The notes under the pieces were generated by a model that searched no databases, was not told the DNA's origin, and saw only the letters and a list, made by a program, of their open reading frames with translations. The translations under genes and the position numbers were made by a program. Positions 21,752 through 35,300 of a DNA stretch of 64,000 nt are shown one piece after another; position 1 is the first letter of the stretch; each line of letters begins with the position of its first letter. This DNA comes from Balanoglossus misakiensis (Eukaryota; Hemichordata), in the NCBI GenBank assembly GCA_040954595.2, contig CM082580.2, forward strand, positions 1,612,001 to 1,676,000, given 5' to 3'.

Positions 21752-21967
21752 AAGTTGGGACCGACAGTCGAGACCCATACAGCATTACAATCAACAAATA
21801 GTAAAAAAAATAAAAAAGTAAACAAAAAACAGGAAAACATTTTAAAAATACAAATAAAATTATGAAACTACTAAAAAAACAAAACAAAAACAAAAACAAC
21901 ACAAAAACACAAAACAACAAGCGAGGTCAATAAAGATTAACGCTTACAAAGATAGAAAAAGTAAGAC
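21752..21967. other. Junction sequence with an A-rich low-complexity run
   Basis: It begins with the 23-bp string also found at about 4736, then about 145 bases of AAAAAC/AAAAT-type low complexity (21780-21925), then the start of the duplicated segment. No gene. Confidence 0.6.
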
Positions 21968-23935
21968 TGTTGTGATTATTGCTGGAATAGGCAATGTTTT
22001 AATCTACCTGCAAATACTGGTGTGACAAAGATTGTCGGCCAGTCAACATCACCAACGATATTAACAATATAAAAATAAATAAAATTTCAACGATTCAACT
22101 TCTTTTCTAGCTTCCTATCTGGATAGTTTGTTTTATTTTACTCTAAAGATCACCTTTCTTCTAGGCCACGTGGCAAGAGACGTTTTCAACTTCTACTATC
22201 ATCGATGCGAGAGTACTATAGTATTCTCATATACACAGACAAAGGCCACCAAAATAAGAGAATCATTTGGTCAAATGGTAGAGGGTGCAAAAACAGATAT
22301 TTCAAATGACAAAATTTTCCGATAAACGTGTTTAATCAAATCAAACTGTGCTCAATGGTATTCTTGCAAAAATTGAATACACATGAAACAAAATACAGCA
22401 ACTGCCATGAACAACAAGTTTATTCATGACAAAATTCAATTTTTTTAATCAGTGATTTCCATTATCAGCTGAAAACTAAAATTAGATTGTCATCTTGAAC
22501 AGTATAAAATCAGCGAGCAATTAGACATTAAGTACCCAGCATACTAAAATAAAACCATGTAAACATGCACAATTAGATAATCAAAGATTTTTTATTTATT
22601 CACCATGATGTTTTTAATTTATGTCAAATCAAAGTACTTGAAGTTATGGAAGATCAATTAAAATAGAAAACTGTAATTTTAATGGCTCGGTAATGTATCC
22701 AATTTCTGCCCAATATATGAAATTTCCGAGTCAGCAACTGAAGAATTCGTGGGGAAAATATTTACGTGATGTGTAACAGAATTCACTTGGAAGTAAGGAG
22801 TTTTTGTAAAATCAACATGCATATTACAATTTATTTGTAAAAACTTGATTGGCAATGGAAAATTGGCGTTTAAATATATAGTACTTCAAGATGAACAGAT
22901 AAAATATAAGTTATTACAGATGTCATTTTACGACAACAAGGAATGTTCAATCGTTCTTTAATATCTTTAATGATACCAGGTCAAAGGTCACCTTTGCAAA
23001 TTCAACCACTGGTACCATAGCCATTTCAAATGTAGCCAAAAGTGCGCCACCACTTTCTTCAAACATACTGAAACCATCTACAGGTTACTGTAGTCCTATA
23101 TCTCTTGGCATCCATGGCAGTTTAGCTAGACATGAGCTGGCAAGGGGTGACCTGCAAGCTTTGAACTCTGGCTTCGGTAATGTCGACTCTGGCTCTGGCA
23201 TATACTTGCAGGTCCATATGACCTTGGGGTGAACATGGTCATGAAGAAATAAATAGAATCTGTTTGGTACATTGTCAACTTCATTTTAAACTTTCAAAAA
23301 AATAACAATATGGTGAGTAATGTTTTTGTTGTTTTCAAAGAGACTCACCATACACTTTAGTAAATCAAAGACTTGAAAAAGTTTTGAGGACTATCATTTG
23401 TCTGAATCTCGGACCGCGAGGCACATACTACCTTAAATAGTTTCACTCGCAGCTTCTTGTGGGCAGTTTCTCCTTGCGTACCTGTACAGACACACCAGGA
23501 GACCGATCCCGATGAACAACGACACCCACATGAAAACATTCAAGCGTCTGGTCACACCCATTTCCGTCAAACAAGAACATGAATGAAACTGCGGAGGAAG
23601 AGAACGGGAGAGTGCCCATTAACCCTGTAATGGCCAATCATTTACTGGCACAAGGTTCAGGATGTACGATCACTGGAGTTGAAAATAAGGTCATGGATTT
23701 GAAAATCATTTTGAGTTATGAAATTGAAATACATATTTTTCATTGTGGATTCTCCGACATAAATATTATCAAAATCAATAAGGGTTGGCTTTTTAATTTA
23801 TGACATATAACGCCATGAATCTAGCCCATTAATACAAAGGCAATACTTAAACACATTTCGGGGTAGCGTTATGACAACTTGAAGAAAGTATGAATACAAA
23901 CTTTCTAAAGTAATATTTTAAAGGTTGGCGTATTG
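21968..23935 (+). repeat. Copy 2 of the 1.97-kb duplicated segment
   Basis: This is the direct-orientation copy of 5070-7035, with sharp borders at the same sequence positions. The next bases differ (CTTAGCATAATC here, ATTACAGCTTG in copy 1), so the right border is a true breakpoint. Confidence 0.9.
22165..22324 (+). CDS. Possible terminal exon of an unknown gene (copy 2)
   Basis: This is the same frame as 5264-5423, ending in TAA, preceded here by TTTCTTCTAG. A few amino-acid changes separate the copies and no stop or frameshift has arisen. I do not recognise the protein. Confidence 0.28.
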
Positions 23936-24468
23936 CTTAGCATAATCATTTTTCCGTTTGCTGTGACATTTGTCTCCCTGTGAGAGTTTAAGTAAATGTA
24001 GAGTCACGCAAATTAGGCAACATCAATATCCCATACGTAATTCAGTGTGTTTTGTTCGCATTTTTGGTTTTCATTTTGAAAATGAACAAAGGACTTTCCT
24101 ATCATTGACCAACACTCGTATGAATACATCCAAATTACCCAACTTTAATTTTCCTTAAAGAATTGGTCAGCTCTGCGAATATATTTCACCTGACCACTTC
24201 CTTTGCTAAGGAAGAGTGTTGTTTATGTAATAATATTTTTATAATATTTATAACTTATGTAGCACATTAAATCTCAACGTGCTTTAAGTTGTCCCATGGT
24301 CATTTGAGCTAGGATGTTGGACCTAAATATTCCATTCAACTCCCTGGGGAGCAAACAACATCTCACCATCATTAGAAATGCCAAATTACAGTGCTTTTGG
24401 CCACGTATTAACCTGGGGATTTACAGTTAACTTTAAATACACACGCATATGCATTTAATCCCCATGTG
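23936..24468. repeat. Dispersed repeat with leader and a partial satellite monomer
   Basis: It starts AGCATAATCATTTTTCCGTT and contains the leader AATTGGTCAGCTCTGC, TAGCACATTAAATCTCAACR, GACCTAGGTCGTTGGACC (degenerate here). It then has the first part of the 192-bp satellite monomer (AAATTACAGTGCTTTTGGCC, ATTAACCTGGGGATTTACAG). Matching stretches are at 28047-28560, 41975-42498 and 43472-44260. Confidence 0.85.
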
Positions 24469-24810
24469 AGGGACAAAGTCTCTCTCTCGCTGCCCTTTTC
24501 CCATATTATATTTGATAAGAGACACCGTTTGTTATTCTACATGTGGATATATAGCGAATGAACGTTCAACCACACACAACTTCCATCCCTCTTATAGACA
24601 GGAGAGTGAAAAACTCGCCAAAATGAATAATCGTTCTTTACCATTTATTCATTTTGGGCGAGTTTTTACTCTCATATCGTACAAACGAGACGGAAGTTGT
24701 GTGTGGTCGAATGTTGATTCACCATATATCCACATGTAGAATAACATCAATGGCGTCTTGTATCATACATAATTAATTGAAAAAAGGCAGCGATGAGAGA
24801 CTTTGCCCCT
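24469..24810. mobile_element. Foldback MITE of the Kolobok-linked family, copy 1 (342 bp)
   Basis: Two inverted arms of about 170 bp face each other across a short turn near 24636. Tips read AGGGACAAAGTCTCTCTC on the left and AGGGGCAAAGTCTCTCATC inward from the right. The right TTAA is at 24811-24814. The left TTAA is missing because roughly 75 bp of flank, still present beside copy 2, has been deleted. The right arm matches 40620-40798, the end of the Kolobok-like transposase element. Confidence 0.88.
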
Positions 24811-25250
24811 TTAAACAATTGGTCAGCTCTGCGAATATAGTTCACCTGACCACTTCCTTTGCTAAGTAAGAGTGTTGTTTATGTAATAATATCAATATAA
24901 TATTTATTACTTATATAGCACATTATGCAATAAATCTCAATGTGCTGCTTTGAAGTGTTTCCCATGGTAATTTGACCTAGGTCGTTGGACCTAAAATATT
25001 CCATTCCACTCCATGGGGAGCAAACAACAGCTCACATGTGCAGCTTTTATATCAGCAAAGCAGACCTATACATACACATTACAATATCCGATCCACCAAA
25101 TTACCCTTTTCTTATAGGCGGGGAGAGGCAAGGAGATGTAAATTGCCTTGCCAGAGGACACAACACCACAACCATGCCAGGGATCAAACTCTTGATTCTT
25201 TGATTATGGGTCTGATGCTCTAACCACTGGACTATGACATTAATTTGAGG
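24811..25250 (-). mobile_element. tRNA-derived SINE-like repeat, copy 1
   Basis: The minus-strand head at about 25239 to 25168 has an A box (TAGTCCAGTGGTTAGAGCA) and a B box (AGTTTGATCCC) at tRNA-like spacing, with a CCCATAATC word like the tRNA-Met/Ile anticodon loop. The body that follows contains the same TTTGACCTAGGTCGTTGGAC leader as the dispersed satellite-bearing repeats. A second copy is at 42894-43310. Confidence 0.65.
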
Positions 25251-26706
25251 CCATCGCTTTCGTCAATTTCCCTGCGCTCCCCCTGGTAGTTTACGTCCAG
25301 TCCCTTACTTGTAATTGTCTTTGTTTGGCAACTGCAGGCCAAAAAGTTTTACTACCATGAATAAATCTACCCTAATCGATTATTCATAAAAGTACAACGT
25401 TTTTTTTTTGGAACTACTGTCGACATTGTAAAAACCCCAGGTAGTAACTTGGGGGTGAAACAAGGCAACTCTCAGTAGCTCCTGGGAACAGTTCAATTTC
25501 ATGGTCATATCATTAAATGTGCTGGTCCAGTGAAAAAAAATGGGTCTCATGAACGTTCCCCAATTCATGACTCATCGCCAAGGTCCTTGGAATGAAGCAC
25601 ATTTTAAAACAGGCAACTGGTCTGGTCTTTTGCTTTGTCAACTTTCGACAAGCTTTAGCCGTGCATGCCCTGTAAGTCACAATGCACATTAGACATCAAC
25701 ATTACTTTAGAACATGGTGAATTTCACACAGTGTGTAGGTTATATTATTGACTGCTACAATATTTTCAGTGTTTGGGTGTAAAATGAACCCAGGTAGCTG
25801 GCAGTTGAAACACTACTGAACAAACAGTTTCATGTCAATGTAATCCAGACATTATCACTGAAGAGGTGTGAACGAGCGAAGACATTCAGGAGGCTCCTCT
25901 GTGCAAACACTGCCCTTGGCTACCAGCTGTGAAGTGATATGATAGAATTGTACCACATCAACTAGCAAGGCCCTGCACTGTAAGATGTTAAGTGTTATTT
26001 TTTGTGTGTTTTATTTGGTCCCATTTGTATAGGTATATACAGTGGGACCTTATGGATTTGGTTGCGTCTGTATGTATGTATGGACATATGGACGGATAGA
26101 TGGATGTATGTCCGTACACATCAAAAACTTGAAAACCGTTGCGCCAATAACCTCGATATTTGGTGTGTAGATGCATGCTAGGCTGTAGATGGGAGTTTGT
26201 TCAAACGAAGTTGTCATTGCCAAAAATATATACAAATTAGCTGGGAAAACCTTAATTTGGTCAAAACTCAGAAACACGACAAGTCCTGGTCATGTTGATT
26301 TGAAAAAATGGTATGATAGTACCTTATATTAGCCTCACACATTTCTGTATGTTTTAAGCTAATAGTGTGAATTTTCTACTTGTTATGCATTTTTTTGTCT
26401 TTTTCCACATTTTTGGTAAAAAATCTACTTTTCTGGAATTGATCAGCCGACTTCTGTGAAATTTACTATGGAGCTTCATATAGGTGATCTGAGTTACATG
26501 ATGGATACCAACGTAAAACCACATATTGCCACCAGTCAAATATGTTGAAAACAGTGTCATATTTGCTACCGAAACAGATCCTACTGTATCCTTTAACACC
26601 CCATTAGGGAACATGTATTCAAAGCATAGTAAGTTTCCACAGTGGGAAAAATACATGCAGTAAATGTCACAGTGCATTGTTAACAATGCATAAATTAGAT
26701 AATTAA
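25251..26706. other. No gene seen; unique and low-copy repeat sequence
   Basis: Open frames at 25380-25568 and 26354-26686 have no domains or splice context. 26080-26110 is a TGTATGTA/TGGACGGA simple repeat. TTAA at 26703-26706, followed by GTCAAAGGCTG, corresponds to an unoccupied version of the Kolobok insertion site at 40799. Confidence 0.5.
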
Positions 26707-28561
26707 GTCAAAGGCTGACATTTCTCACTGTGTGTGACCAGGGTATCATTTTAAACACAGACTGGACTTTGAGTATTGTGTCCAATGGAAAAAATACATC
26801 AGCATCTATGTCTGCAAAAATGGTGTCAGAACTGACATATCTTATCATGTATGCCATCGAACTCAAATGATAAAATCTTCCTTTCATGTGACCTGTCTGG
26901 TTAAAATTTACTGCCAACATTTCACCATGCTTTACCCACCCAAGACACAGTGTGTCAAATCCAATATTTGGTTCAATGAATGAACCATGAAAGTTTCCGA
27001 ATTGGTACTACCCGAAAACGTCACATCAAGCTAAATTTGGAATTTTGATGGGGTGGGGAGGTAAAGCTTATCTAACATATAGTCGTTTAGATTTAACACT
27101 ATGCCTGTGAGTTACATGTTAATATTTTCTGCATGTCTGTCGCGTACAATGCGTCGGTGCGCAAAAATGATCACAGGTACTATTCAGAAGAATTCCGCTG
27201 ATTCATGATGACTATGTGCATGGAAAAACCCTGATTATGATCTAACTGATAAACAATAGCATGATATTAATAAAATATACACATTAACCAATGAATGAAC
27301 CATCATGAAGATTGTGCCCTAACACTTATTTAAGCTTTTATCACTATTATACCTTTGTCATTACTAAAGATATGAACAGCCCTGTACACCAAAGCTATCA
27401 CCACATTTGTTAACCTTTATTACACCATTCATATGAAACCATTCACCATCATCAACCTCTATTATATTCATTGTTTTGCCCATTATAATCTGTGTACCCT
27501 CAATTTTACCACAAACCATCACCACATCAGTTAACTGTTTATTAAACACTTCCACATGTGTTGCCCATTATTATACCATTGAAATTTGTAAATCGATCAT
27601 TATACCTATCATACAAGCAATTGCTGATTGCTGTTAACCCTTGTGTACCACAAGCCATTATCATGAAATAGGCAACATGAATTTCACATAACACAGTTTG
27701 TCAGCTCTGAAAATGAAGTTATCATGATCATTATCTATGCTAATTAAAAGTGTACGTGGGAAATTGACCTTAGCAGGCGCTGCCTTATTAAGCTCAAAGT
27801 CAGAGTATAAATAAATGTACAGGCGTATAAATTAGACAACATCAATATAACGCAGATAACACAGTTTGTCAACTCTGAGAATATTGTTCTCAGGACCATT
27901 TCCCATGCTTAATTAAAGTGTTGTGTATGTGGTACAGTTTGGATTCCTTGTCAGATTTCCTATAACACAGGTCGTGAGCCCCGAAAAGTACCATAACACA
28001 ATTCTCATGAACATTTTCCATGATCAATAAAAGTGTTGTGTGTAGCATAGTCATTTTTCCGTTTGCTGTGACATTTGTCTCCCTGTGAGAGTTTAAGTAA
28101 ATGTGGAAACACGCAAATTAGGCAACACCAATATCCCGTACATAATTCAGTGTGTTTGTTCGCATTTTTGGTTGCCATTTTGAAAATGAACAAAGGACTT
28201 TCCATTGACCAACACCCGTATGAATACGTCCAAATTACCCAACTTTAATATTCCTTAAATAATTGGTCAGCTCTGCAAATATTTTTCACCTGACCACTTC
28301 CTTAGCTAGGTAAGAGTGTTGTTTATGTAATAATATTAATATAATATTTATAACTTATGTAGCACATTAAATCTCAACATGCTTTAAAGTTGTTCCATGG
28401 TCATTTGACCTAGGTCGTTGGACCTAAACATTCCATTCAACTCCCTGGGGAGTACAGCTCACCATCATTAGCAATGTCAAATTACAGTGCTTTTGGCCAC
28501 ATATCAACCTGGGGATTTACAGACAACTTAAAATCCCCCTCAGCATGCATTTAATCCCCAT
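26707..28561. repeat. Dispersed repeat block, copy 1 (about 1.86 kb)
   Basis: It matches 40803-42498 from the first base after TTAA. About 150 bp near 27720-27880 is extra in this copy. The middle part (27690-28040) is a degenerate tandem of units of 100-130 bp containing ATAACACAGTTTGTCAGCTC and AATAAAAGTGTTGTGTATG. A third, more diverged copy of the 27030-27700 part lies at 61627-62340. I see no gene in it. Confidence 0.88.
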
Positions 28562-29110
28562 GTCAAAGTGCAGAGCTTGCATCACCATCTACCCCTTACA
28601 GTACTTATGGCCATGTATTAACCTAGGGATTTACAGTCAACATTAAATACCCATGCATATATTAACCTGGGAATTTACATTCAACATTAAATACCCATGC
28701 ATATATTAACCTGGGAATTTACATTCAACATTAAATACCTATGCACATGCATTAAATACGTATGCCAAAGCGCAGAGCTTGGATCACCATCTACACTGAT
28801 GCATCATTAGGCTTGCTACGCCATTTCCCCTAATGCAAAGAATCACATTCAATGTCACCATTGTATTAGCTATGTCAAATTTCAGTGCTTTTGGACTTGT
28901 ATTAACCCAGGGATTTTCAGTCAACTTTTAATCCCCACATGCATTTAATACCCATGTCAAAGTGAAGTGTTTGCATCACTATCTACCGGGATGCATCATC
29001 AAGCTTGCATCGCCATTTACCCTGATGCAAAGAATCAGATTCAGTGTCACCATTTCATTAGCAATGTAAAATAAAATTGCTTTTTGCCAAGTATTAACCA
29101 GGGGTACCAA
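28440..29110. repeat. Short run of the 192-bp satellite (about 3.5 monomers)
   Basis: Directly after the shared leader, recognisable monomers follow with GGGGATTTACAG, ATGCATCATCAAGCTTGC and TGCAAAGAATCAGATTC words. A 47-bp unit, TATTAACCTGGGAATTTACA plus CATTCAACATTAAATACC, is triplicated at 28610-28740. The run ends in a duplicated TTCTCTGCCCTAG motif at 29110-29155. Confidence 0.85.
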
Positions 29111-29364
29111 TTCTCTGCCCTAGCAAGGGCCAGGGGTACTTATTCTCTGCCCTAGTAAAGTTTACAATCCCATAAATCACTATTGCAATAACATGAACTA
29201 TGACATGTTCAATGCACAGCAAAACAGCAGCAACCAATCCAATTGAATGTTAAAACATGTCTCAATATTTATTATCAAATATTAATTTTTAAGATTACCC
29301 TAAGAAGTCTCTATAGTATCACACATTTTAACATCTAGGCTAGCTGATGATAAGTAATACTTAC

Positions 29365-32300
29365 CAGAAACTTGTCCATATCTGATGCTTTTTGACAACA
29401 ATACCAAAAGTGGTTCACAATGTGGGTCACCCATTTCAGCAGTGGTTTGCACTCTTTGTTTTGTGCAGCCTTAAAAAAACACAGAATACACTCATGATTG
29501 TGATGTCCGGGGAGGGGTTATTGACAGTCGACAACGACGGAGTTCCACAGAAGTGATGTTTATTGAATGACAACCACGCGGGAACTAACAGTTACAGGAA
29601 ATCACGTATACAGACCATGTGACAATCACGTGATCATGACAATACTATCACATCTCCTCAACTTTAGAAGAAAACTTGTACTTTAAGTTTACAACTCGCT
29701 TTGGAAAGTATGAAATTTGCCAACACTGTCAAATTGTAATGCTTTGTGAATGATCATGTTCTAACAAACGAAAACAAACAGAACCTTAACCTTAACAAGA
29801 ACTTGAGAACTTCATAACTAGGAAAATACAAATCTCCAAGAGAAAATTTGCTCTACAGAAACTCATTCCATAATGTTTGTGGACAGCCTTATGTCAATAT
29901 AATCTATCCTTCTGGCATGCAATAGTCTTTGTGCCAAGGAGGTTTAGATTTTATTCTTGTTGAGCGTCTCACATCAGTACTATTGGGGTTTACATTTGTC
30001 TTAGGTGATATTGTCACTGGCATTGTTGGAGGAACATTTACAATCGTTTCCAACGATGCTGTACCAGTAGGTGAAACAGGACTAGGACATGCTGGTCCAG
30101 TTGATTTCTGACTAGAACAGACGGGTTATACTGGCAAGTTATCCAGGTTGTTATGTGTAGACAAATCATGGATATGGGGGTTACAGGATGGAACACCATT
30201 TTGAACCCTTTGAGGTTGTTCATATGTCAAATGTTTGGAGTTCCATTCAGTGCCCTGGAAGGAAAATTCTGGATATTCCTCAACATATTTCTTTACATGT
30301 CCAGTGGACCTTCTTTTTACACCTTTGGAGTTTTCCAATACTAACGCACCTCCATCTTTCTGGATGACTTTGTATGGTTCTGTCTCGAAATTGGGAGTGA
30401 GTTTGTTTTGCCTAAATGCTTGCTGGAGCAAAACAGTATCACCTTCCCTGATATCTGAGGAAGTGGCATGTCTCCTGTTGTCGGCATAGAACTTTTGTTT
30501 CATTTTCATTCTGTTGTTTCTTTCTCTCATTTTGATTTGCCAATCAGACTCATTGATTGTTTGGGATGGAATTCTCAGTCTAGGAATTTTGTCCCTAAAC
30601 TCTCTTCCCATCAGAGCCATAGCAGGAGATATGCCTGTCACAGTATGGGGTGTATTTCTATATTCAAATAGAAAATGTGTCAAATCTTTGTACCAACTTT
30701 TCTTTTGCAATTTAGCAATTCGTACAGACTTCAAAATTATTTCATTCAGCCTCTCAACACTTCCATTGCTCTGAGGCCAGTATGGAATGGAATATTCATG
30801 ATCAATACCTAAGTAATCAAGGAAACCTTCAAACTCGGCTGAGGTAAAAGGTGGACCATTGTCTGATTTGACACAGTAAGGCAACCCATGTGTAAGAAAC
30901 ATAGCTTCCATGGCTTTTATGACATGGGCAGCATCTGTTTTCTTTAACAAAACTACTTCAGGCCATCTAGAGTATAAATCAGTTACCACTAGTAATTTCT
31001 CACCATCACATACATCCAAAAGATCAACTGCTAAATCGAACCATGGTCCTTCAGGTAACTGTGTGGGAAATAATGGCTCTGGGTTTGGCCTGGCACTGAC
31101 CAATTGACATGGATGACAGGATCGTATCAGTTTTTCCACATCCCTGTCCATTCCTGGCCACCAAACTCTGTCACGTAAACGAGCCTTTGTCCTCACAATT
31201 CCCTGATGACCCTGGTGTGCAATTTTCAAGATTTTTCTTTGCAAAACTTGAGGAACAACCAATCTGTTACCACGCATGATCAATCTGCCATACAACCATA
31301 ATTCGTCTTTCACATGCCAATAGGGTGAAGACTTCAATTTTGACCAATTTGCAGAGGTAATACACTTTTCAACCAATTGCAAGCTCTGGTCTTTTGCAGA
31401 TTCTCTCTCAATATCACGTGGGGTGATAGCAGATGGCATAGCCTCTAAAACAACACTACATGCAAAATCTTCAGTCTCTCTACAATAGTTGTCAGATGGT
31501 TCGTCCACGGGCAATCTACTCAACATGTCCGCATAATTATTCTTTCCCTTGATATGGGTGATATGATAATCAAATTGTTGCATATATAACAGCCATCTCT
31601 CAATTCTAGCTGAAGGGGGCCTGGAGTTAGGGCTGAATACTTTCAATAAAGGCTTATGGTCAGTTCTGACCTCAAAATGACTGCCTAGCAGAAACTGCTG
31701 AAGTTTCTCACATGCCCATTTAACTCCAAGCGCCTCTCGCTCAAACTGAGAGTACCTCGACTCAACATGTGTAAGCTTTCTGCTAACATAGTACACTGGT
31801 TGATATGAACCATTACTTTGCATTTGTTCAAGGATTGCTCCAACACCAACGGGCGATGCATCAGAAGTGACTCGAGTTTTAGCACCCTGCTTGAAATAAG
31901 CCATGAATGGACTTGTGGTCAATTTATGTTTGATGAGATTGAATACTTTCTCATGCTTGGGAAGCCATTTCCACTTTGCATCTTTGCGAGTCAAATCCCA
32001 CAGTGGGCTTGTCACTGTTGCAAATTTATCGACATATTTTGAGCAAAATTGAGCCAGCCCAAAGAAACTTCTCAATTCTGATTTGTCAGTTGGCGTTCGA
32101 GCTTTTACAATAGCTTTGACCTTCTCATCAGTGAGTTTCATACCCTGGGCCGTCATCAAGTGACCCATGAATATCATACTGTCTCCTAGCTTACATTTTG
32201 TAAAGTTCAGCGTTAAACCATGCTCACTAAAACGCTTGATCACTTTCCCAACTCTGGCATGCAGCTGCTCATAATTTTCAGCTACTACTCTAATATCATC

Positions 32301-35300
32301 ATGCATGTTGTGGGCACCCTCACAGCCCTTCAAAACCTGGCTAATTAGATTTTGAAACTTTTCAGTCGCCATGTTCACACCAAAAACTAAACGCTTGTAG
32401 CGATACAAAGAGTTGGGCCCTGAAAAGGTTGTAATATCCCTGCTCTTTTCATCGAGCTCAATTTGATGGAAAGCCATATTCATATCAAGCTTGCAAAATA
32501 CCTTGGCCCCTGAAATTTCCTCTAGCGTTTCATCCATGGTGGGAACAGGGTGTCTTTCCCTAACAATGGCTTGATTTGCTTTTCTCATGTCCAGACATAG
32601 TCTGATATCCCCATCAGGCTTTTGTACTGTTACAAGGGGGTTGACCCAAGAGGTCGGACCCGAAACCTTCTCTATTACTCCCAGCTTTTGAAGCTCGTTG
32701 AGTTTTTTCAACAACTTTAGCACGGCGGTTGAAAGGAATTCGCCGGTACTGGGCTATGGGTTTGACACTCTCATCAATATGCAAATGGAGCTTGTAGCCC
32801 TTTAACTTACCCAACCCATTAAATACCTCAGAATATTTCCTCCGCAATTCTGCAAGAATTGGCGAAGAATTATCAGCAGATATTGAATTTATCGTGTACA
32901 GATTCACATTTCCAACTCTCAACATATCTAAATTCTCAGAAGTACTCCGACTCAACAAAATCGGTTGATCAGCCTTGATCACTATAAAATCAGCAATACA
33001 TTTCTTTTTAGTAGGCGCTTCAACATGTAAGGCACATTTACCCAATATATCTAAAGGTTTACTAGAACCATAGGTAAACACTTTATTGTTACAATTTCGA
33101 ACTTTCACACCACGCTTTTCAGCAAGTCTGCGAAATTGTCTTTCACCAATGAGATTACATGTAGCACCACTGTCGATGATAACCGGCACGTGTTGATTCT
33201 CGATCTGAATACCTGTATCAGTGAGGTCCTTCCCACTGGAAGCACGGAAAGCAGCATTGAAAGCATAGTACGCTTTCTCCTCGTCAGTCTCGACGTCTGC
33301 ATGGCCACCATCGGCGTTTGCATCAGTAGTCGTCTGAGCTACCTTGTGTGTACCGCGACCATCACCACGCGTACGGCCACGTCCACGTGCGCTGCGGTTA
33401 CCACCACTGCCTCGACTGTTGCCATTTTCACTGTCTTTAGACGGACAGTCTTCCCACTTAGCACGACAGTCTGCAGCTCTGTGTCCCGGTTTTTGACATC
33501 GGAAACACCGGTCGGACTTTTGTTCGGCATTGCGAGAACTACCACTTGTACTGGCGCGACATTCACGTTGCATGTGACCTTTCCTTCCACAACGGAAACA
33601 GGCTAAGTCCGCCATTTTGTTTTTGGCGCGCGTACGTTTACCGCCAATATTGACTGCATTTGCACTCACAGCTTGAGTACCAGACACCAAAACTAGTGCA
33701 TCTTTGTCGTGATACGACCATATGATTTGTAGTAGTTTGGTAGTGTCCAAATTCTTTTCACGATACAGCTTGCTTTTTAGCACCTTGTCGCTGATGTAGA
33801 GCAAGACACGATCTCTTATCTGGTTGTCTTTTTCCGTCTCGGGAAAATCACAGTCTTTCAGTAGGTTCTTGAGACGTATTACGTAGCTGTCGACCGTCTC
33901 CCCGGACGTGGGAGTTGCGCTGTAAAACTTCTGTCTCGCCATAGGAACGTTTTTCTGCAGTTGAAAGTGTTTATCCAAACATGCTATCAACGTTGCGCAG
34001 TTTGTGACGTCACCAGTTTCATCTTCAGATTTAGTGCAAACAATGTCTCTGATGCCCGCTCCAGCCATGTGCAAAAGTAAGGCACGCTTCTGCGCATTAT
34101 TTGAAACACCAGAAGCTGCTACGAACAGTTCAAATTCCTGAAGCCAACGCTCCCACCTTTGCTGAAGAGCCTCCGGTTCGCCTTCACAGTCGAATCCCGC
34201 CACTCCTGGCAGTCCGGACAGCGTTACGGGTGTAGACATTTTCATGCACTCAAATCACGGCTAAAAAGTCACCAAATCTCGTAAAGGTTGCTTGCGTATG
34301 TTCTTCGATAGTTAATTTAGACAACTAAATCCTCGTCGCCATTTATGTGATGTCCGGGGAGGGGTTATTGACAGTCGACAACGACGGAGTTCCACAGAAG
34401 TGATGTTTATTGAATGACAACCACGCGGGAACTAACAGTTACAGGAAATCACGTATACAGACCATGTGACAATCACGTGATCATGACAATACTATCACAA
34501 TGATCTGATATAAACTGATGGTTCATAACTATTCACCATAGACCTGAACTTGTTTGTGACATTTACTGATGCAAATAACAACTGCACAATTTGAATATTG
34601 CCATAACTATTTTCAAAGGTAGTTTGACACCCACCCCACCCAAAATGATAGAAGGATCAGTTAGTAACATTCTATACCCTTACATTTTTATGTGTCAGTG
34701 TCACACATATTTAGAAGATAAATGAAAACTGAATACAAGAATAAAAGTTTGTCTAACCTTTATGATCTTCTTTGACAAGTTCTTGGCAGCATGCCAAATG
34801 TCATGAGAATGTTTTATGTCTGGGTGATCGTCTCCTATAAGAGTGGGTAAATGTGATTACAAATGGAGCTTCAAAATGACAGTGTTATGATTGCCAAATA
34901 CATTATCTCAGAAAAACAAAATCAACATTGACCTGTATAACAGCTTTGCTTTTGGCATTTCAAAGCAACATATAACCCAAGTTAAGATGGGTCCCTAGGA
35001 TCTTTTTGCTCGTTGCTATGGGCCTTTATAGGACACTACACTCAATTTTGATCGAAACCGTTATGAACGTCCGACAAGGGGCTTGTAACTAGTTAAAAAT
35101 ACGCACGATTGTGTGCACACCCCCTGTCCGAGTATGGTTACGGCAGCTACCGCCCGGCCATAGGCCGCCACGCTAATATGGCAAAGCAGCAGTCACCGAT
35201 AGCGTGCGCGTCCTGTAACCACAGTAACTGGATCGAACGCTAAATATCCAATGTTTTGTACACAGAGATTTTGTACCGTTCACGAAAATCCCTAAGGCTT

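Larger units (their letters stand above)
29499..34499 (-). mobile_element. Ty3/gypsy LTR retrotransposon, complete, 5,001 bp
   Basis: It has two 154-bp LTRs with no difference that I can see, TGTGAT...ATCACA termini, and a 5-bp target duplication ATGAT at 29494-29498 and 34500-34504. A primer site and a purine tract (GAGGAGA, at about 29653-29660 on the minus strand) are in place. Coding order is gag, protease, reverse transcriptase, RNase H, integrase. Identical LTRs mean a very recent insertion. It sits in intron 10 of the Kolobok-like gene, in the same orientation. Confidence 0.96.

Noticed and set aside
25168-25239. Functional tRNA gene
   Set aside because: A and B boxes are present, but the anticodon stem is mispaired and the same sequence recurs with a body at 43.2 kb, so it is a SINE head.
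26354-26686. 110-codon minus-strand frame as a missing Kolobok C-terminal exon
   Set aside because: It lacks the expected histidine, cysteine and acidic motifs and has no suitable splice borders.
32614-32723. Programmed frameshift between gypsy gag-protease and pol
   Set aside because: The slip lies inside the RT N-terminus, requires a +1 change, and the A6 run is not aligned as a -1 slippery heptamer in the upstream frame; a one-base indel is simpler.
33136-33606. 156-codon plus-strand frame rich in T and S
   Set aside because: It is the antisense shadow of the gypsy gag zinc-knuckle and RG-rich region.
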